Translations under genes and position numbers: made by a program
NCBI RefSeq assembly: GCF_050433445.1
Contig: NZ_JBNPXF010000004.1
Coordinates: 1 to 64,000 of the forward strand
Source: Kroppenstedtia sanguinis
GTDB lineage: Bacteria; Bacillota; Bacilli; Thermoactinomycetales; DSM-45169
Direction: 5' to 3'
Length of the DNA: 64,000 nt
Part shown: positions 34,589-44,023 of the stretch, piece after piece
Position numbering within the stretch: the first letter of the stretch is position 1
How the letters are laid out: each line of letters starts with the position of its first letter
Notes under the pieces: generated by a model
The model's input: the letters and a program-made list of their open reading frames with translations, nothing else
Database searches by the model: none
Told to the model about the DNA's origin: nothing

Positions 34589-34618
34589 AAGTATATCCCG
34601 GCGGGACCCGCATATAGT
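34589..34618 (+). promoter_or_regulatory. Possible sigma-E promoter of spoVID
   Basis: AAGTATAT (34589-34596) and CATATAGT (34611-34618), 14 bp apart, loosely fit sigma-E elements. spoVID is sigma-E dependent in B. subtilis. The match is weak at the -35. Confidence 0.3.
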
Positions 34619-34704
34619 TACAGTACAGTCGGTAACCGGCGTCATCTTCTGTTGGGATGTCGTTGGTTTCATCGAGGGTGACATCCAATAGAGGGGGGAT
34701 TTTT

Positions 34705-36009
34705 TTGACGGAGAGCAATCACAGCCAACTCCGGTTTGACATTCTGGAAAAGGTCCGGTTGCATCCCCAGCAGCCGGGGATCCAGAGTCTGCTGGATCTG
34801 GATCTGTATCCGGATGTTGAGATCGAAGACCAGGGAACTCACCTGAAACTCCATGGCTATCTCCGTCTGAACGGGGAATACGTGGGTGGGGAGCCGTTGT
34901 CCGACGGGGAGGAAAGTCAAGGGGAGATTCAGGACCGGATATCTGCATCAGCGGGCACAGAGGAGATCGCCTATGTAATTCCTGTGGAAATCACCCTGCC
35001 GGCGGATCGGGTGGATATGAATCAGGTCTCCTCAGAGGTTCAGACTTTCGATTACAAGGTATTGTCGCCCTTTGAACTCCAGATTGAGGCGGTTTTGACC
35101 ATCGATGGACTTTTGGAAGAGACAGCAAAAGATGCAGACTCAGATGTGGAAACGGTGGATCGGGTAGCCACCTTCTCTGTTCCGGATCCGGGTGGGATGG
35201 GGACAGAGGGTTCCTCGGAACAAGAGCTGGAGCAAGATGAAGAACGGATGAACAGAGGGGAGGATTTAGAGCCTCAGCAAAGGGAATATCAGTTTGTCCA
35301 CGTCGCCAGAAGCGGCTCTGACGAGCTGGAGTCGCCAGCAGAGATCGCCTCGTCGGAAGCGGGGGCAGGAGAGGAAGAGGGCGACGAAGAGAATCGGTCG
35401 GATCCCTCTCTCGCTCCGGAACAGGTGGAGTCGGATGGGGAGACGGTTCTGGATCATGAGGTCGGTGCGCACACTCCCCCAGAGACGCTGACGGATCAGG
35501 AGCCGTCAAAGGATGTAGAGACGACCGACGAGCCGAAAGAAGATGAGAAGACCATCGTATTCAAACCGGCACACCCGACTCAGGATCGGGAGGAAAAGAA
35601 CTTATCCGATCGTCTCTTACGGCAACCTTATGCAGAAGAATTTGACTTTCAAGGATTGAATGATGAACGGGATAAGTTCGGGATCGAGAGAATGGTCGAG
35701 AGAGAACTGGAAGAGGAAACCGCAGTTTTCGAAGGGGAAGAAGAGGCTGACGGGCAAGCAGTGGAAGGGGAAGAAGACAGCGAGGAAAAGTCGGATGGGC
35801 CTGGTCTGGAGTGGACTCGCTGGATTTTGGGGGAAGAGAAGGAGCAATTTGCCCAAATGCGTATGGTGATCGTTCATCAGGAGGACTCGATTGAGTCGAT
35901 CTCGGATCGTTATGAGGTACCTGCCAGCAAAATTATGACGATGAACCAGCTGGAATCCAATCTGTTGGAACAAGGGCAGATTCTCTATCTTCCCACCACC
36001 AAAGAATGA
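34705..36009 (+). CDS. spoVID: Spore coat encasement protein SpoVID
   Basis: SpoVID helps the coat encase the forespore. The 434-residue protein has an N-terminal beta-rich SpoVID domain (from QLRFDILEKVRLHP to about residue 150). Next comes a long, very acidic, low-complexity middle (150-370), then a C-terminal LysM domain (MVIVHQEDSIESISDRYEV to QILYLP). That is the same plan as B. subtilis SpoVID, though shorter than its roughly 575 residues because of the middle. TTG at 34705 follows GAGGGGGG. ysxE follows, as expected. Confidence 0.92.
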   Translation: MTESNHSQLRFDILEKVRLHPQQPGIQSLLDLDLYPDVEIEDQGTHLKLHGYLRLNGEYVGGEPLSDGEESQGEIQDRISASAGTEEIAYVIPVEITLPADRVDMNQVSSEVQTFDYKVLSPFELQIEAVLTIDGLLEETAKDADSDVETVDRVATFSVPDPGGMGTEGSSEQELEQDEERMNRGEDLEPQQREYQFVHVARSGSDELESPAEIASSEAGAGEEEGDEENRSDPSLAPEQVESDGETVLDHEVGAHTPPETLTDQEPSKDVETTDEPKEDEKTIVFKPAHPTQDREEKNLSDRLLRQPYAEEFDFQGLNDERDKFGIERMVERELEEETAVFEGEEEADGQAVEGEEDSEEKSDGPGLEWTRWILGEEKEQFAQMRMVIVHQEDSIESISDRYEVPASKIMTMNQLESNLLEQGQILYLPTTKE

Positions 36010-36085
36010 ATGGGACCGGAAACGGCCGCTGCCGTGTGCCTTCACGGGCAGTGGTCTTTTTGTCGAATGAGAGGAGGGAAGGCGG

Positions 36086-37159
36086 TTGAAACTGGATCCC
36101 CAAACGGATGGCCCTGTCATTCCCCGGGTGTTTGCTGCATTGGGTTGGTCCCCTGTGCAGATCCGTTATATCCGGGGAGTACTCCGGGTGGATACCGGAG
36201 ACGGTGTATTCGCCCTAAAAAAAACAGCGGCGGAACCAGCACAACTCACCTTTCTCCATGAAACCCTCTCCCAATTGAAGGAGAAGGGGTATGAACATGT
36301 GCTGTTGCCGGTGAAAGTGAAAGAGGAGGCCCCTCTTTTTGTAGAGGAGGAAGGGAGTTGCTGGTACGTACTGCCCTGGTATGGGGAGGCGGCGGAAAAG
36401 GGGGACGAGGTGCCCCTTGAAGAGCTGGTCAGAGGGTTGGCCCAGCTTCATAAGCTAAGTGAACCTTTGCTTGCCGACAAAAAAATACCGGCTTCCGCCG
36501 TGGCTACTAGTGGGTTGGAAGGGAAAACGGAAGCCGGGGATCGGTTGAGGCAATGGCGAGAGGTGGCATGGGGACGGGAGTATGCTTCGCCTTTTGAAAA
36601 GGCGGTACTCTCGCATATGGATTATTTGGAAAAAGCCTTACACTTCTCTGTGGAGGGGTGGCGCAAGCAAAAAAGTACAGGGGAGGCTTTGCCTCGGACC
36701 ACACTGGTGCATGGGCGTCTTCACCCTCATAATTTGTTGGTGGGAACATCGGGTTGGCGGTGGATCGATTTTGACCATGCACATGTCGGCAGTCCGGTTT
36801 CTGACTTGGCGATGTTTTTGCGGCGGTTTGTCCCTTTTGATCGGGATGAAGTGGTGGATCCCTTTGCCCTGTTGAAAGAATACGAAGCGGAATACCCTCT
36901 GAAGGCAAAGGAAAAGAAACTTCTAGCGCTTCATCTGGCGTATCCGGAGGGCCCGATCCGGACGATTTCCTCCTATTACGCCCGTCCGGATCGATGGGAG
37001 GAAGCCGTGGCGGTTCGCACATTGTCAGAAGAGATGGATCGGCTTCGCTTGTTTCGGGATTGGGTGCAAAGTGTCTGGAACACAAACAAGAGACAGCCCC
37101 AGTCGCAAAAACAACGCCAGACAGCGAGTGTCCGTTCTAGCCGACGAAAAAACCGATAA
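36086..37159 (+). CDS. ysxE: Spore coat-associated kinase-like protein YsxE (CotS family)
   Basis: The 357-residue protein belongs to the CotS/YsxE group of aminoglycoside-phosphotransferase-like proteins linked to the spore coat. It retains LVHGRLHPHNLLV, where active kinases have HGDLHPxN, so the catalytic aspartate is replaced by arginine, and IDFDHAHVGSPVSDLA. The ATP-binding lysine may be in FALKKTAAE. The C-terminus is basic and disordered. TTG at 36086 follows GAGGAGGGAAGG. It forms an operon with spoVID. Catalytic activity is uncertain because of the Asp-to-Arg change. Confidence 0.9.
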   Translation: MKLDPQTDGPVIPRVFAALGWSPVQIRYIRGVLRVDTGDGVFALKKTAAEPAQLTFLHETLSQLKEKGYEHVLLPVKVKEEAPLFVEEEGSCWYVLPWYGEAAEKGDEVPLEELVRGLAQLHKLSEPLLADKKIPASAVATSGLEGKTEAGDRLRQWREVAWGREYASPFEKAVLSHMDYLEKALHFSVEGWRKQKSTGEALPRTTLVHGRLHPHNLLVGTSGWRWIDFDHAHVGSPVSDLAMFLRRFVPFDRDEVVDPFALLKEYEAEYPLKAKEKKLLALHLAYPEGPIRTISSYYARPDRWEEAVAVRTLSEEMDRLRLFRDWVQSVWNTNKRQPQSQKQRQTASVRSSRRKNR

Positions 37160-37193
37160 GAATGCATTTGGTCTGGTTATTTTTTTCTCTGGT

Positions 37194-37219
37194 ACGCCGG
37201 TAGTTACCGGCGTTTTTTG
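37194..37219 (+). terminator. Terminator of spoVID-ysxE
   Basis: CGCCGGTA pairs with TACCGGCG over a 2-base loop and is followed by TTTTTT. Confidence 0.88.
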
Positions 37220-37420
37220 TATGGACAGATTCCCAGCCACCCTTGTATCCCCCGCAATGGAAGATAAAGAATCAGTGAGAGTAGCAAAGCCCAGATGGTT
37301 TCCATGGAAACACCCTCTTATAAAAAAATAATTCACCCCAGGCAACAAAGTTTCCTTAACACAACTATATGCCGTCTCTCTCTTCCCAGTTCGGGCTTGA
37401 GGGTTGAAAAGGGGCGAGGG

Positions 37421-37558
37421 ATGATCTATGTTGGTTTTTCTCATCTCCATTACAATGTGTCCGTTTTGAAAAAAGCGATTAGTTTTTACGATCCACTGAT
37501 GGCGTTTCTCGGATTTGCCAATAGGAAACAGCGAGAAAAGAAGAGGGCTTTCCGATAA
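37421..37558 (+). pseudogene. Truncated VOC (glyoxalase-like) family gene remnant
   Basis: A 45-codon frame starts at ATG behind GAAAAGGGGCGAGGG. Its first 32 residues, including HLHYNVSVLKKAISFYDPL and AFLGF, match the first beta-alpha unit of vicinal-oxygen-chelate proteins. After that the sequence becomes basic and unrelated and stops. VOC proteins are normally at least 110 residues, so this is a broken fragment. No further VOC motifs are seen downstream. Confidence 0.55.
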
Positions 37559-37670
37559 AAAAGGAATGGAAAGGATGATTCCCGTACAATGTGAATAAAA
37601 AGGGTGGACAATCTGTCGGGAAAGGAGCAAAATAAACGATAGAGTACGGTGGGCAAAGGGGGTTTTTGTC

Positions 37671-37832
37671 TTGGCCGTGGTGAAATCGACGGTACGGAGT
37701 GTGTATCGGGGATTTCTGATATTGTTCGCTCTCAGCTTCCTGCTTCTCAGCACGGTGCTGTTGCTTGCCTTTTTGGCGAACCCGCAGCTGATGTGGGAAA
37801 CTGTACAGCAGGCTTTCGGCATGGCGAAATAA
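37671..37832 (+). CDS. 53-residue single-pass membrane peptide
   Basis: This ORF starts at TTG 37671, 8 bp after AAAGGGGG. The peptide has a short basic N-terminus (VVKSTVRSVYRG), one long hydrophobic helix (about residues 15-36) and a short tail ending GMAK. I do not recognise it. Good ribosome-binding spacing and a clean membrane helix argue for a real small protein, perhaps spore- or envelope-associated given its neighbours; it is in a different frame from the longer unlikely ORF over the same bases. Confidence 0.5.
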   Translation: MAVVKSTVRSVYRGFLILFALSFLLLSTVLLLAFLANPQLMWETVQQAFGMAK

Positions 37833-38052
37833 CCAGGTGCTGAGAGAGCAGGTGTCAGATCTGATCCAGGTTATTATTTCATTGAAATGGGTAGTCGGGA
37901 GTGGTCTCCTGAAGGGGATGCCCATAAATTCACCACAGGTGAGTGGAAGAGACAGGTGGGTGGCATCCCCGTCTAGCTTTGTGTTGTCAGAAGGTACGAC
38001 CGAATCATTCTTTGCGGGGACGGGGTTGTCCGCCTGCTTGGGCTTGAATCAT

Positions 38053-38081
38053 TTGACTTGAGTGGGTTGACAAGTTAGAAT
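38053..38081 (+). promoter_or_regulatory. Promoter of the valS T-box leader
   Basis: TTGACT (38053-38058) and TAGAAT (38076-38081) with a 17-bp spacer, directly before the T-box RNA. Confidence 0.6.
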
Positions 38082-38087
38082 AAAAGA

Positions 38088-38390
38088 GCCATCGGAGGCT
38101 GCCGGAAGAAGGAGTCTCCGCCAAAGAACCGGTGATGACGGGGAGAGTAGGCGGTGGATCCTCTCCAGAGAGAAGACCCCTGGCTGAAAGGTCTTCAGGT
38201 GCAATCCGCTGAACGTCACCCTAGAGCCGTCCGCCTGAAGTGAAGAGTAGGGCGGTCCGTCCTCCCGCGTTAAGGGATGGAGTGTATCGACTCCCTCAGC
38301 GGATCAGCGAAGGGGGTTCGATGAATAAAGGTGGTACCGCGGAACCTTCCGTCCTTTGGGATGGAAGGTTTTATTTATTTTTCGAGGGGG
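38088..38390 (+). promoter_or_regulatory. T-box leader controlling valS
   Basis: The leader of about 300 nt has the features of a tRNA-sensing T-box. There is an early stem I region with GGGGAGAGTAGG. A candidate valine specifier codon GTC (38215-38217, in GAACGTCACC) lies near the end of stem I. The T-box sequence AGGTGGTACCGCGG lies near 38328-38343, and a terminator follows. When uncharged tRNA-Val pairs with the T-box bulge, the antiterminator forms and valS is transcribed. The specifier position is my reading, not a computed fold. Confidence 0.88.
38344..38385 (+). terminator. Regulated terminator of the valS T-box
   Basis: AACCTTCCGTCC pairs with GGATGGAAGGTT (one wobble) around a short loop and is followed by TTATTTATTTTT. 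Its 5' arm directly follows the T-box sequence, as required for the alternative antiterminator. Confidence 0.88.
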
Positions 38391-38397
38391 TTCAATC

Positions 38398-41052
38398 ATG
38401 GCTGAACAACAGTCCCAACTGCCCACCGCCTACGATCCGAAACGGGCGGAAGAAAAATGGTATGATTATTGGTTGGAGGGAGGTTTTTTTCAGGCGGGGA
38501 AAAACCCGGATCAAGAGCCCTTCACCATCGTGATTCCGCCGCCTAATGTGACCGGAAATCTACATATCGGTCATGCCTTGGATACGACTCTGCAGGACAT
38601 CCTGATCCGTTGGAAACGGATGGAGGGGTATGATGCCCTCTGGCTCCCGGGAACAGATCACGCCGGAATTGCAACTCAGGCCCGGGTGGAAGCCCATCTC
38701 CGGGAAGATGGGATCAGTCGGCATGAACTCGGCCGGGAGAAGTTTTTGGAGCAGGTGTGGGAGTGGAAGGAGCTCTACGCCCAGACCATCCGTAAGCAGT
38801 GGCGGAAGTTAGGGCTCTCCCTTGACTACTCCCGGGAGCGGTTTACGATGGATGAAGGCCTGTCCCGAGCGGTGCGGGAGGTTTTTGTACAGCTGTACAA
38901 CAAAGGCCTGATCTATCGGGGCAAATATATCATCAACTGGGATCCCGTAGCACGGACGGCCCTGTCAGATATTGAAGTGATCCATAAAGAGGTTCAAGGA
39001 AAACTGTATCATATGAACTATCCCCTCAAAGAAGGCCCAGGCCAGATCCGGGTGGCTACCACTCGTCCGGAGACTATGCTAGGGGATACCGGAGTGGCGG
39101 TTCACCCTGACGATGATCGCTATAAGCATCTGGTTGGAAAAACCGTAATCCTGCCCATTGTGAACCGGGAAATCCCTATCGTCGCCGATGAGCATGTGGA
39201 CCCGGAATTCGGGAGCGGTGCGGTGAAAATCACTCCGGCCCATGATCCCAACGATTTTGAAATCGGTCAACGGCACGATCTGGAGCCGATTCTGGTGATG
39301 GACGAGACCGGGTTGATGAACGAGTTAGCTGGGCCATACACCGGGCTGGACCGGTTTGAGTGCCGGAAGAAGATTGTCACCGATCTGCAGGAACAGGGGA
39401 TCTTAACGGAGATCGAAGAGCACACTCACTCTGTGGGGCACAGCGAACGCTCCGGTGCGGTAGTGGAGCCCTACCTGTCGACACAGTGGTTTGTCCGGAT
39501 GCAGCCCTTGGCGGAGAAGGCGATCCAGGATACCCGGTCTGGTGAAGGAGTCCGCTTTGTGCCGGATCGCTTTGAAAAGATCTATCTCCATTGGATCGAG
39601 AACATCCGAGATTGGTGCATCTCCCGTCAACTTTGGTGGGGTCACCGGATTCCTGCCTGGTACTGTGACGATTGTGGGAATACGATGGTAGAGATGGAAG
39701 CTCCGGACCGTTGCTCCCGGTGCGGGAGCGGGAAGCTCCGACAGGATGAGGATGTGCTGGACACTTGGTTCAGTTCCGGGTTATGGCCTTTCTCCACTTT
39801 GGGATGGCCGGAGGAAAGCGACGACTTGAAACGTTACTATCCGACGGATGTGCTGGTGACCGGATATGATATCATTTACTTTTGGGTGGCCCGGATGATT
39901 TTCACCGCCCTGGAGTTTACAGGCAATAAACCCTTTAAAGATGTTCTCATCCATGGTTTGGTGCGGGATGCAGAAGGACGCAAGATGTCCAAATCTCTGG
40001 GTAACGGTGTGGACCCGATGGAAGTGATCGAGAAGTACGGTGCCGATGCTATCCGGTATATGCTGTCCACGGGAATCACACCTGGCAATGACATGCGCTT
40101 TCGCTGGGAGCGGGTGGAATCGGCCCGCAACTTTGCCAATAAGATTTGGAATGCTTCCCGGTTTGCGCTGATGCACTTGGACGGGGTGAAACCAGGAGAG
40201 ATTTCCCTGGATGGAAAACTGTCCACGGCAGATCGTTGGATCCTTCACCGCTTGAACGAGACGGTAGAGAGAGTCACCCGGAGCTTGAACCGTTATGATT
40301 TCGGGGAGGCAGGGCAGGCACTCTATCACTTTATCTGGGATGAGCTTTGCGATTGGTACATTGAATTTGCCAAACTGCCACTGTATGGGGAAGATGAGCA
40401 AGCCCGCCGTAGTACTCAGGCGGTGCTGGCCCATGTGTTGGATCACTCCCTTCGTCTCTTACACCCCTTCATGCCTTTCATCACGGAAGAGATCTGGCAA
40501 CATCTGCCGGTAGAAGGAGAGAGTATTACGGTGGCCTCCTGGCCCCAGGCGGATTCCGCTTTTGTAGCTCCGGAAGCGGTTCAGGAAATGGAGGTCCTGA
40601 TCGAGACCATTCATTCGGTCCGGAACATCCGTGCGGAGATGGACGTCCCACCGAAGAAACAGATCGATCTCCTGATCCGTGCGGAAACAGAATTTCTCCC
40701 CGTTTTCCAAAATAACGTGGCAGCGATTTGCCGTTTGTGCGGAGTCCGCCGTTTGGAAGCGAACACCGGGATCCGCCGACCTGAGCGGGCGATGACCGCA
40801 GTCGTGACCGGTGCGGAGATCTTCCTCCCCCTGGAAGGATTAATCGACTTGGAGCAGACGATCTCCAGACTGGAAGGGGAGTTGAAAAAGCTGGACAAAG
40901 AAGTGGACCGGGTGGAGAAAAAATTGTCCAACGAAGGATTTACCAGCAAAGCCCCTGCCCATGTGGTAGAGGAAGAGCGAGCAAAAGGTCAGGAGTATCG
41001 GGAAAAAAGGGAAAAAGTACGCAACCGACTGGCAGAACTGAAGGGCCATTGA
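38398..41052 (+). CDS. valS: Valyl-tRNA synthetase
   Basis: ValS charges tRNA-Val. The 884-residue class I synthetase has the HIGH-type motif NLHIGHALD, the KMSKS motif (RKMSKSLGN), a large CP1 editing domain between them, a zinc-binding CDDCGN/CSRCGS pair and a C-terminal coiled coil. ATG at 38398 follows GAGGGGG. Expression is controlled by the T-box upstream. Its length is typical for Bacilli. Confidence 0.97.
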   Translation: MAEQQSQLPTAYDPKRAEEKWYDYWLEGGFFQAGKNPDQEPFTIVIPPPNVTGNLHIGHALDTTLQDILIRWKRMEGYDALWLPGTDHAGIATQARVEAHLREDGISRHELGREKFLEQVWEWKELYAQTIRKQWRKLGLSLDYSRERFTMDEGLSRAVREVFVQLYNKGLIYRGKYIINWDPVARTALSDIEVIHKEVQGKLYHMNYPLKEGPGQIRVATTRPETMLGDTGVAVHPDDDRYKHLVGKTVILPIVNREIPIVADEHVDPEFGSGAVKITPAHDPNDFEIGQRHDLEPILVMDETGLMNELAGPYTGLDRFECRKKIVTDLQEQGILTEIEEHTHSVGHSERSGAVVEPYLSTQWFVRMQPLAEKAIQDTRSGEGVRFVPDRFEKIYLHWIENIRDWCISRQLWWGHRIPAWYCDDCGNTMVEMEAPDRCSRCGSGKLRQDEDVLDTWFSSGLWPFSTLGWPEESDDLKRYYPTDVLVTGYDIIYFWVARMIFTALEFTGNKPFKDVLIHGLVRDAEGRKMSKSLGNGVDPMEVIEKYGADAIRYMLSTGITPGNDMRFRWERVESARNFANKIWNASRFALMHLDGVKPGEISLDGKLSTADRWILHRLNETVERVTRSLNRYDFGEAGQALYHFIWDELCDWYIEFAKLPLYGEDEQARRSTQAVLAHVLDHSLRLLHPFMPFITEEIWQHLPVEGESITVASWPQADSAFVAPEAVQEMEVLIETIHSVRNIRAEMDVPPKKQIDLLIRAETEFLPVFQNNVAAICRLCGVRRLEANTGIRRPERAMTAVVTGAEIFLPLEGLIDLEQTISRLEGELKKLDKEVDRVEKKLSNEGFTSKAPAHVVEEERAKGQEYREKREKVRNRLAELKGH

Positions 41053-41070
41053 AAGACTCCTGTTGATTAG

Positions 41071-41176
41071 GCGGAAATAAACGATGGTATGAGAATCGTG
41101 CGCCGCCGCAACGGAAGTCGAGAGTAGGTGTACAACGGTTGCGCGGCAGACCACGATTCCCATGGAGTAATCAACG
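41071..41176. repeat. Foldback (imperfect palindrome) element between valS and folC
   Basis: The outer arms TGTTGATTA and TAATCAACG, middle arms GAATCGTG and CACGATTC, and inner arms GCCGCCGCAACGG and CGGTTGCGCGGC nest into one long foldback of about 105 bp around AAGTCGAGAGTAGG. The outer arms share the TGTTGATTA core with the termini of the miniature elements in this window, so it may be a third, very small type. It could also serve as an attenuating hairpin before folC. Confidence 0.6.
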
Positions 41177-41199
41177 CGCCCGGAAAGGAAGAAACAAAA

Positions 41200-42522
41200 A
41201 TGGCTGACGCACCGTTTTTTTCCACAACGAAAGAGGTTTTTGATTGGATGGAGGTAGGGTGCACTCAGGGAATCCGTCCGGGGCTGGAGCGGATGGAATG
41301 GGTGCTGGAGCGGCTGAACCATCCGGAACGCCGTCTGAAGTTTATCCATATCGCTGGTACCAACGGCAAGGGATCCACGGCGGCGATGGTCTCCTCCGTA
41401 CTGCAGGAGGCGGGTTATCCGGTGGGGATGTTCACGTCCCCGTATCTTCACCATTGGGGGGAGCGGATCACCCTGGATGGAGAACCGATTCCGGAGAAAT
41501 CCTTTATCTATTGGGCGGATCAGGTGGCACAATGGGTGGAGGAGATGGACCGTGAAGGTGTCGGTCGTATTAGCCCCTTTGAATTCTGGACCTTGGTGGC
41601 GATCCTCTATTTCGCCAAGGAAGCGGTTCCGTGGTTTGTGGTGTGGGAGACGGGATTAGGCGGTCGTCTGGATTCTACCAATGTGGTTTACCCGCTGGTT
41701 TCGGTCATCACCAATGTCGGGCATGACCATACCCATATATTAGGGGGAACTTTGACCCAAATCGCCGAGGAAAAGGCGGGGATTATTAAGCCGGGGGTTC
41801 CGGTGATCACTGCCTGCGAAGAAGAGGAGGCACTTTCTGTCCTCTCCACGGTTGCTGAGGAGAAACAGTGCCGACTGTATCGTCTTCACCAGGAGTTTGA
41901 TGTGAATTCCCGTATCAGCGGGAAGGAGGGCGAATCCTTTTCTTTCAGCAGTCCCTTCCGTCCTCTGGATCGGGTGCAGATTCCTCTGCGGGGGAAGCAC
42001 CAGGTAAAAAACGGGGCAGTGGCCTTGATGACCCTGGAAATTTTGCGGAAATATTATGCCACGGTGTTAGAAGAAGCGGAAATTTTGAAAGGGATGGAGA
42101 AAGTCCGCTGGCCGGGCCGCCTGGAAGAGATTTCACAACGGCCGTCGGTGTGGTTGGACGGTGCGCACAATCCGGAAGGGGCGGAGGCTTTGGCCCAAGC
42201 CCTTCGTGATCTCCCTTGTGATCGCCTCCTGTTGTTGACCGCCGTGTTGGAAGATAAAGATGCGACAGGGATTTTAAAACCGCTGCTTCCCTTGGTGGAC
42301 CGGGTGATCGTGACCCAAGTGGATCAACCACGGGGACTGGAACCAGACCGACTGCGGGAAGTAGCCGCCCGTTTGCGCCCTGATCTGGAGATCGGTCAGG
42401 CAAGCCGGGCAGAAGAAGGACTTCATTGTCTGCTGGAGGAAGCTGGTGAGCGAGATTGTATCGTGGTGGCTGGCACCTTGTTTTTGGTATCAGAGATTAG
42501 AGAAAGCATGTTGTCGGAATAA
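41200..42522 (+). CDS. folC: Folylpolyglutamate synthase / dihydrofolate synthase
   Basis: FolC adds glutamate to dihydropteroate and folates using ATP. The 440-residue Mur-ligase-like protein has the P-loop AGTNGKGST, TSPYLHHWGERI, ETGLGGRLDSTN, the KPGVPVITA region and GAHNPEG in the C-terminal domain. ATG at 41200 follows AAGGAAG. The upstream frame that reads into the foldback is not translated. murC follows after 13 bp. Confidence 0.95.
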   Translation: MADAPFFSTTKEVFDWMEVGCTQGIRPGLERMEWVLERLNHPERRLKFIHIAGTNGKGSTAAMVSSVLQEAGYPVGMFTSPYLHHWGERITLDGEPIPEKSFIYWADQVAQWVEEMDREGVGRISPFEFWTLVAILYFAKEAVPWFVVWETGLGGRLDSTNVVYPLVSVITNVGHDHTHILGGTLTQIAEEKAGIIKPGVPVITACEEEEALSVLSTVAEEKQCRLYRLHQEFDVNSRISGKEGESFSFSSPFRPLDRVQIPLRGKHQVKNGAVALMTLEILRKYYATVLEEAEILKGMEKVRWPGRLEEISQRPSVWLDGAHNPEGAEALAQALRDLPCDRLLLLTAVLEDKDATGILKPLLPLVDRVIVTQVDQPRGLEPDRLREVAARLRPDLEIGQASRAEEGLHCLLEEAGERDCIVVAGTLFLVSEIRESMLSE

Positions 42523-42535
42523 GCCTTGAGGGTGG

Positions 42536-43936
42536 GTGAGTTGGTTGAAACCGAAGGAACATATACATTTTATCGGAATCGGTGGCTACGGGATGAGCGC
42601 TATTGCCCGTGTCCTGTTGGAGATGGGCTATCGGGTGACCGGTTCGGATGTGGCGGAAAATAAGTTAACGCAGAGCTTGGTGACACGGGGGGCTGAAATC
42701 CATATCGGCCATCAAGCGGTATTGATCGAGGGTGCAGACCGGGTGGTGTACTCTTCCAGTATCCCTGGGGACAATGTGGAGCTGAAGGCAGCGCGGGAAC
42801 AGGGGATGCCTGTTTTGCACCGTTCCCAGATGCTGGCAGTTCTGCTTAACAATAAGCAAGGGATCGCCGTGGCGGGTGCCCACGGAAAGACCAGTACCTC
42901 TTCCATGATTGCCCAGACCATGGAGGAAGGGGGAGCTGATCCCACTTACGTGATCGGGGGTGAGGTGGTCAGTCTCGGTAGCAACGCTAAAGCGGGCAAC
43001 AGTCCCTATGTGGTGGCGGAGGCCGATGAGAGTGACGGTACCTTTTTGGAGTATTACCCCCAAATTGCAGTGGTTACCAATATTGAACCGGATCATCTGG
43101 AGAACTATGAGGGCAGTTTTGAGAATTTGAAAGGGGCCTATCGCCGTTTCCTCAGTCAGGTGAAGGAAGATGGTGTGGCTATTCTCGGTTGGGATGATCC
43201 GTATCTCCCGGAGATCGTCGGGGAATGCAAAGCCCGTGTGATCACCTACGCTCTGGATCGGGAGGCGGATTACACTGCCACCCATCTCCATCAAGTGCTC
43301 AACCGGACCCAATTCACCGTAAATTATCAGGGAACCCCCCTCGGGGATGTGACCATTCAGGTGCCGGGCCGTCACAACGTAGCCAATGCTCTGGCGGCGA
43401 TCATCGTCTGTCTGGAAGCGGGTCTTCCCTTCGATACCATCGCAGAGGGATTGTCCCGTTTTCGTGGGGCCAAGCGACGGTTCCAAGTGATCGGAGAAGC
43501 GGACGATATCTTGGTTGTGGATGATTACGCCCACCATCCAACGGAGATCAAGGCCACCATCAATGGCTTGAAGGCCTTGAATCGTCGTATTTTCGGTGTT
43601 TTTCAGCCCCAGCGATACTCCCGTACCCATCTGTTGATGGAGGAATTCAGCCAGGCTTTCCCAGAGGTGGATGAACTAGTGATCACAGATATCTATTCTC
43701 CGCCGGGGGAGCCTCCCATCCCTGGAGTCACATCGGAACGATTGACGCAAATGGTGCGGGAGAATAGCAATCCCAACACGGTGTACCGGGCTACGAAGGA
43801 GGATGTGGAACTCCACCTCCTCCAACATGCCCGCCCCGGCGACCTGGTAATCACCATGGGCGCTGGCGACATCTGGCGCGTAGCTCACAATTTGGTCCCC
43901 GCCCTGAAAGCGAGACAGCAGGAGAAAGCCAAGTGA
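42536..43936 (+). CDS. murC: UDP-N-acetylmuramate--L-alanine ligase
   Basis: MurC adds the first amino acid, L-alanine, to the peptidoglycan precursor. The 466-residue protein has HFIGIGGYGMSAIA at the N-terminus, the P-loop AGAHGKTSTSSM, EADESDGTF, NIEPDHLENY and the C-terminal DDYAHHPTEI and FQPQRYSRT motifs. GTG at 42536 is 3 bp after GAGGG, rather close; TTG at 42545 is an alternative that would shorten it by three residues. A terminator follows. Confidence 0.95.
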   Translation: MSWLKPKEHIHFIGIGGYGMSAIARVLLEMGYRVTGSDVAENKLTQSLVTRGAEIHIGHQAVLIEGADRVVYSSSIPGDNVELKAAREQGMPVLHRSQMLAVLLNNKQGIAVAGAHGKTSTSSMIAQTMEEGGADPTYVIGGEVVSLGSNAKAGNSPYVVAEADESDGTFLEYYPQIAVVTNIEPDHLENYEGSFENLKGAYRRFLSQVKEDGVAILGWDDPYLPEIVGECKARVITYALDREADYTATHLHQVLNRTQFTVNYQGTPLGDVTIQVPGRHNVANALAAIIVCLEAGLPFDTIAEGLSRFRGAKRRFQVIGEADDILVVDDYAHHPTEIKATINGLKALNRRIFGVFQPQRYSRTHLLMEEFSQAFPEVDELVITDIYSPPGEPPIPGVTSERLTQMVRENSNPNTVYRATKEDVELHLLQHARPGDLVITMGAGDIWRVAHNLVPALKARQQEKAK

Positions 43937-43944
43937 AAGAACAG

Positions 43945-43973
43945 CAACCGTCCGGAATGGACGGTTGTTTTTT
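43945..43973 (+). terminator. Terminator of murC
   Basis: AACCGTCC pairs with GGACGGTT and is followed by GTTTTTT. Confidence 0.85.
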
Positions 43974-44023
43974 ATATTTTGGTAATAGAAACCGCCGGGG
44001 AGTCCCGACGGTTGGAGTTTAAA

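Noticed and set aside
37836..37900. TPP-riboswitch-like stretch (CTGAGAGAGCAGG and TGATCCAGG)
   Set aside because: The order and conserved core of a TPP riboswitch are missing and no thiamine gene follows.
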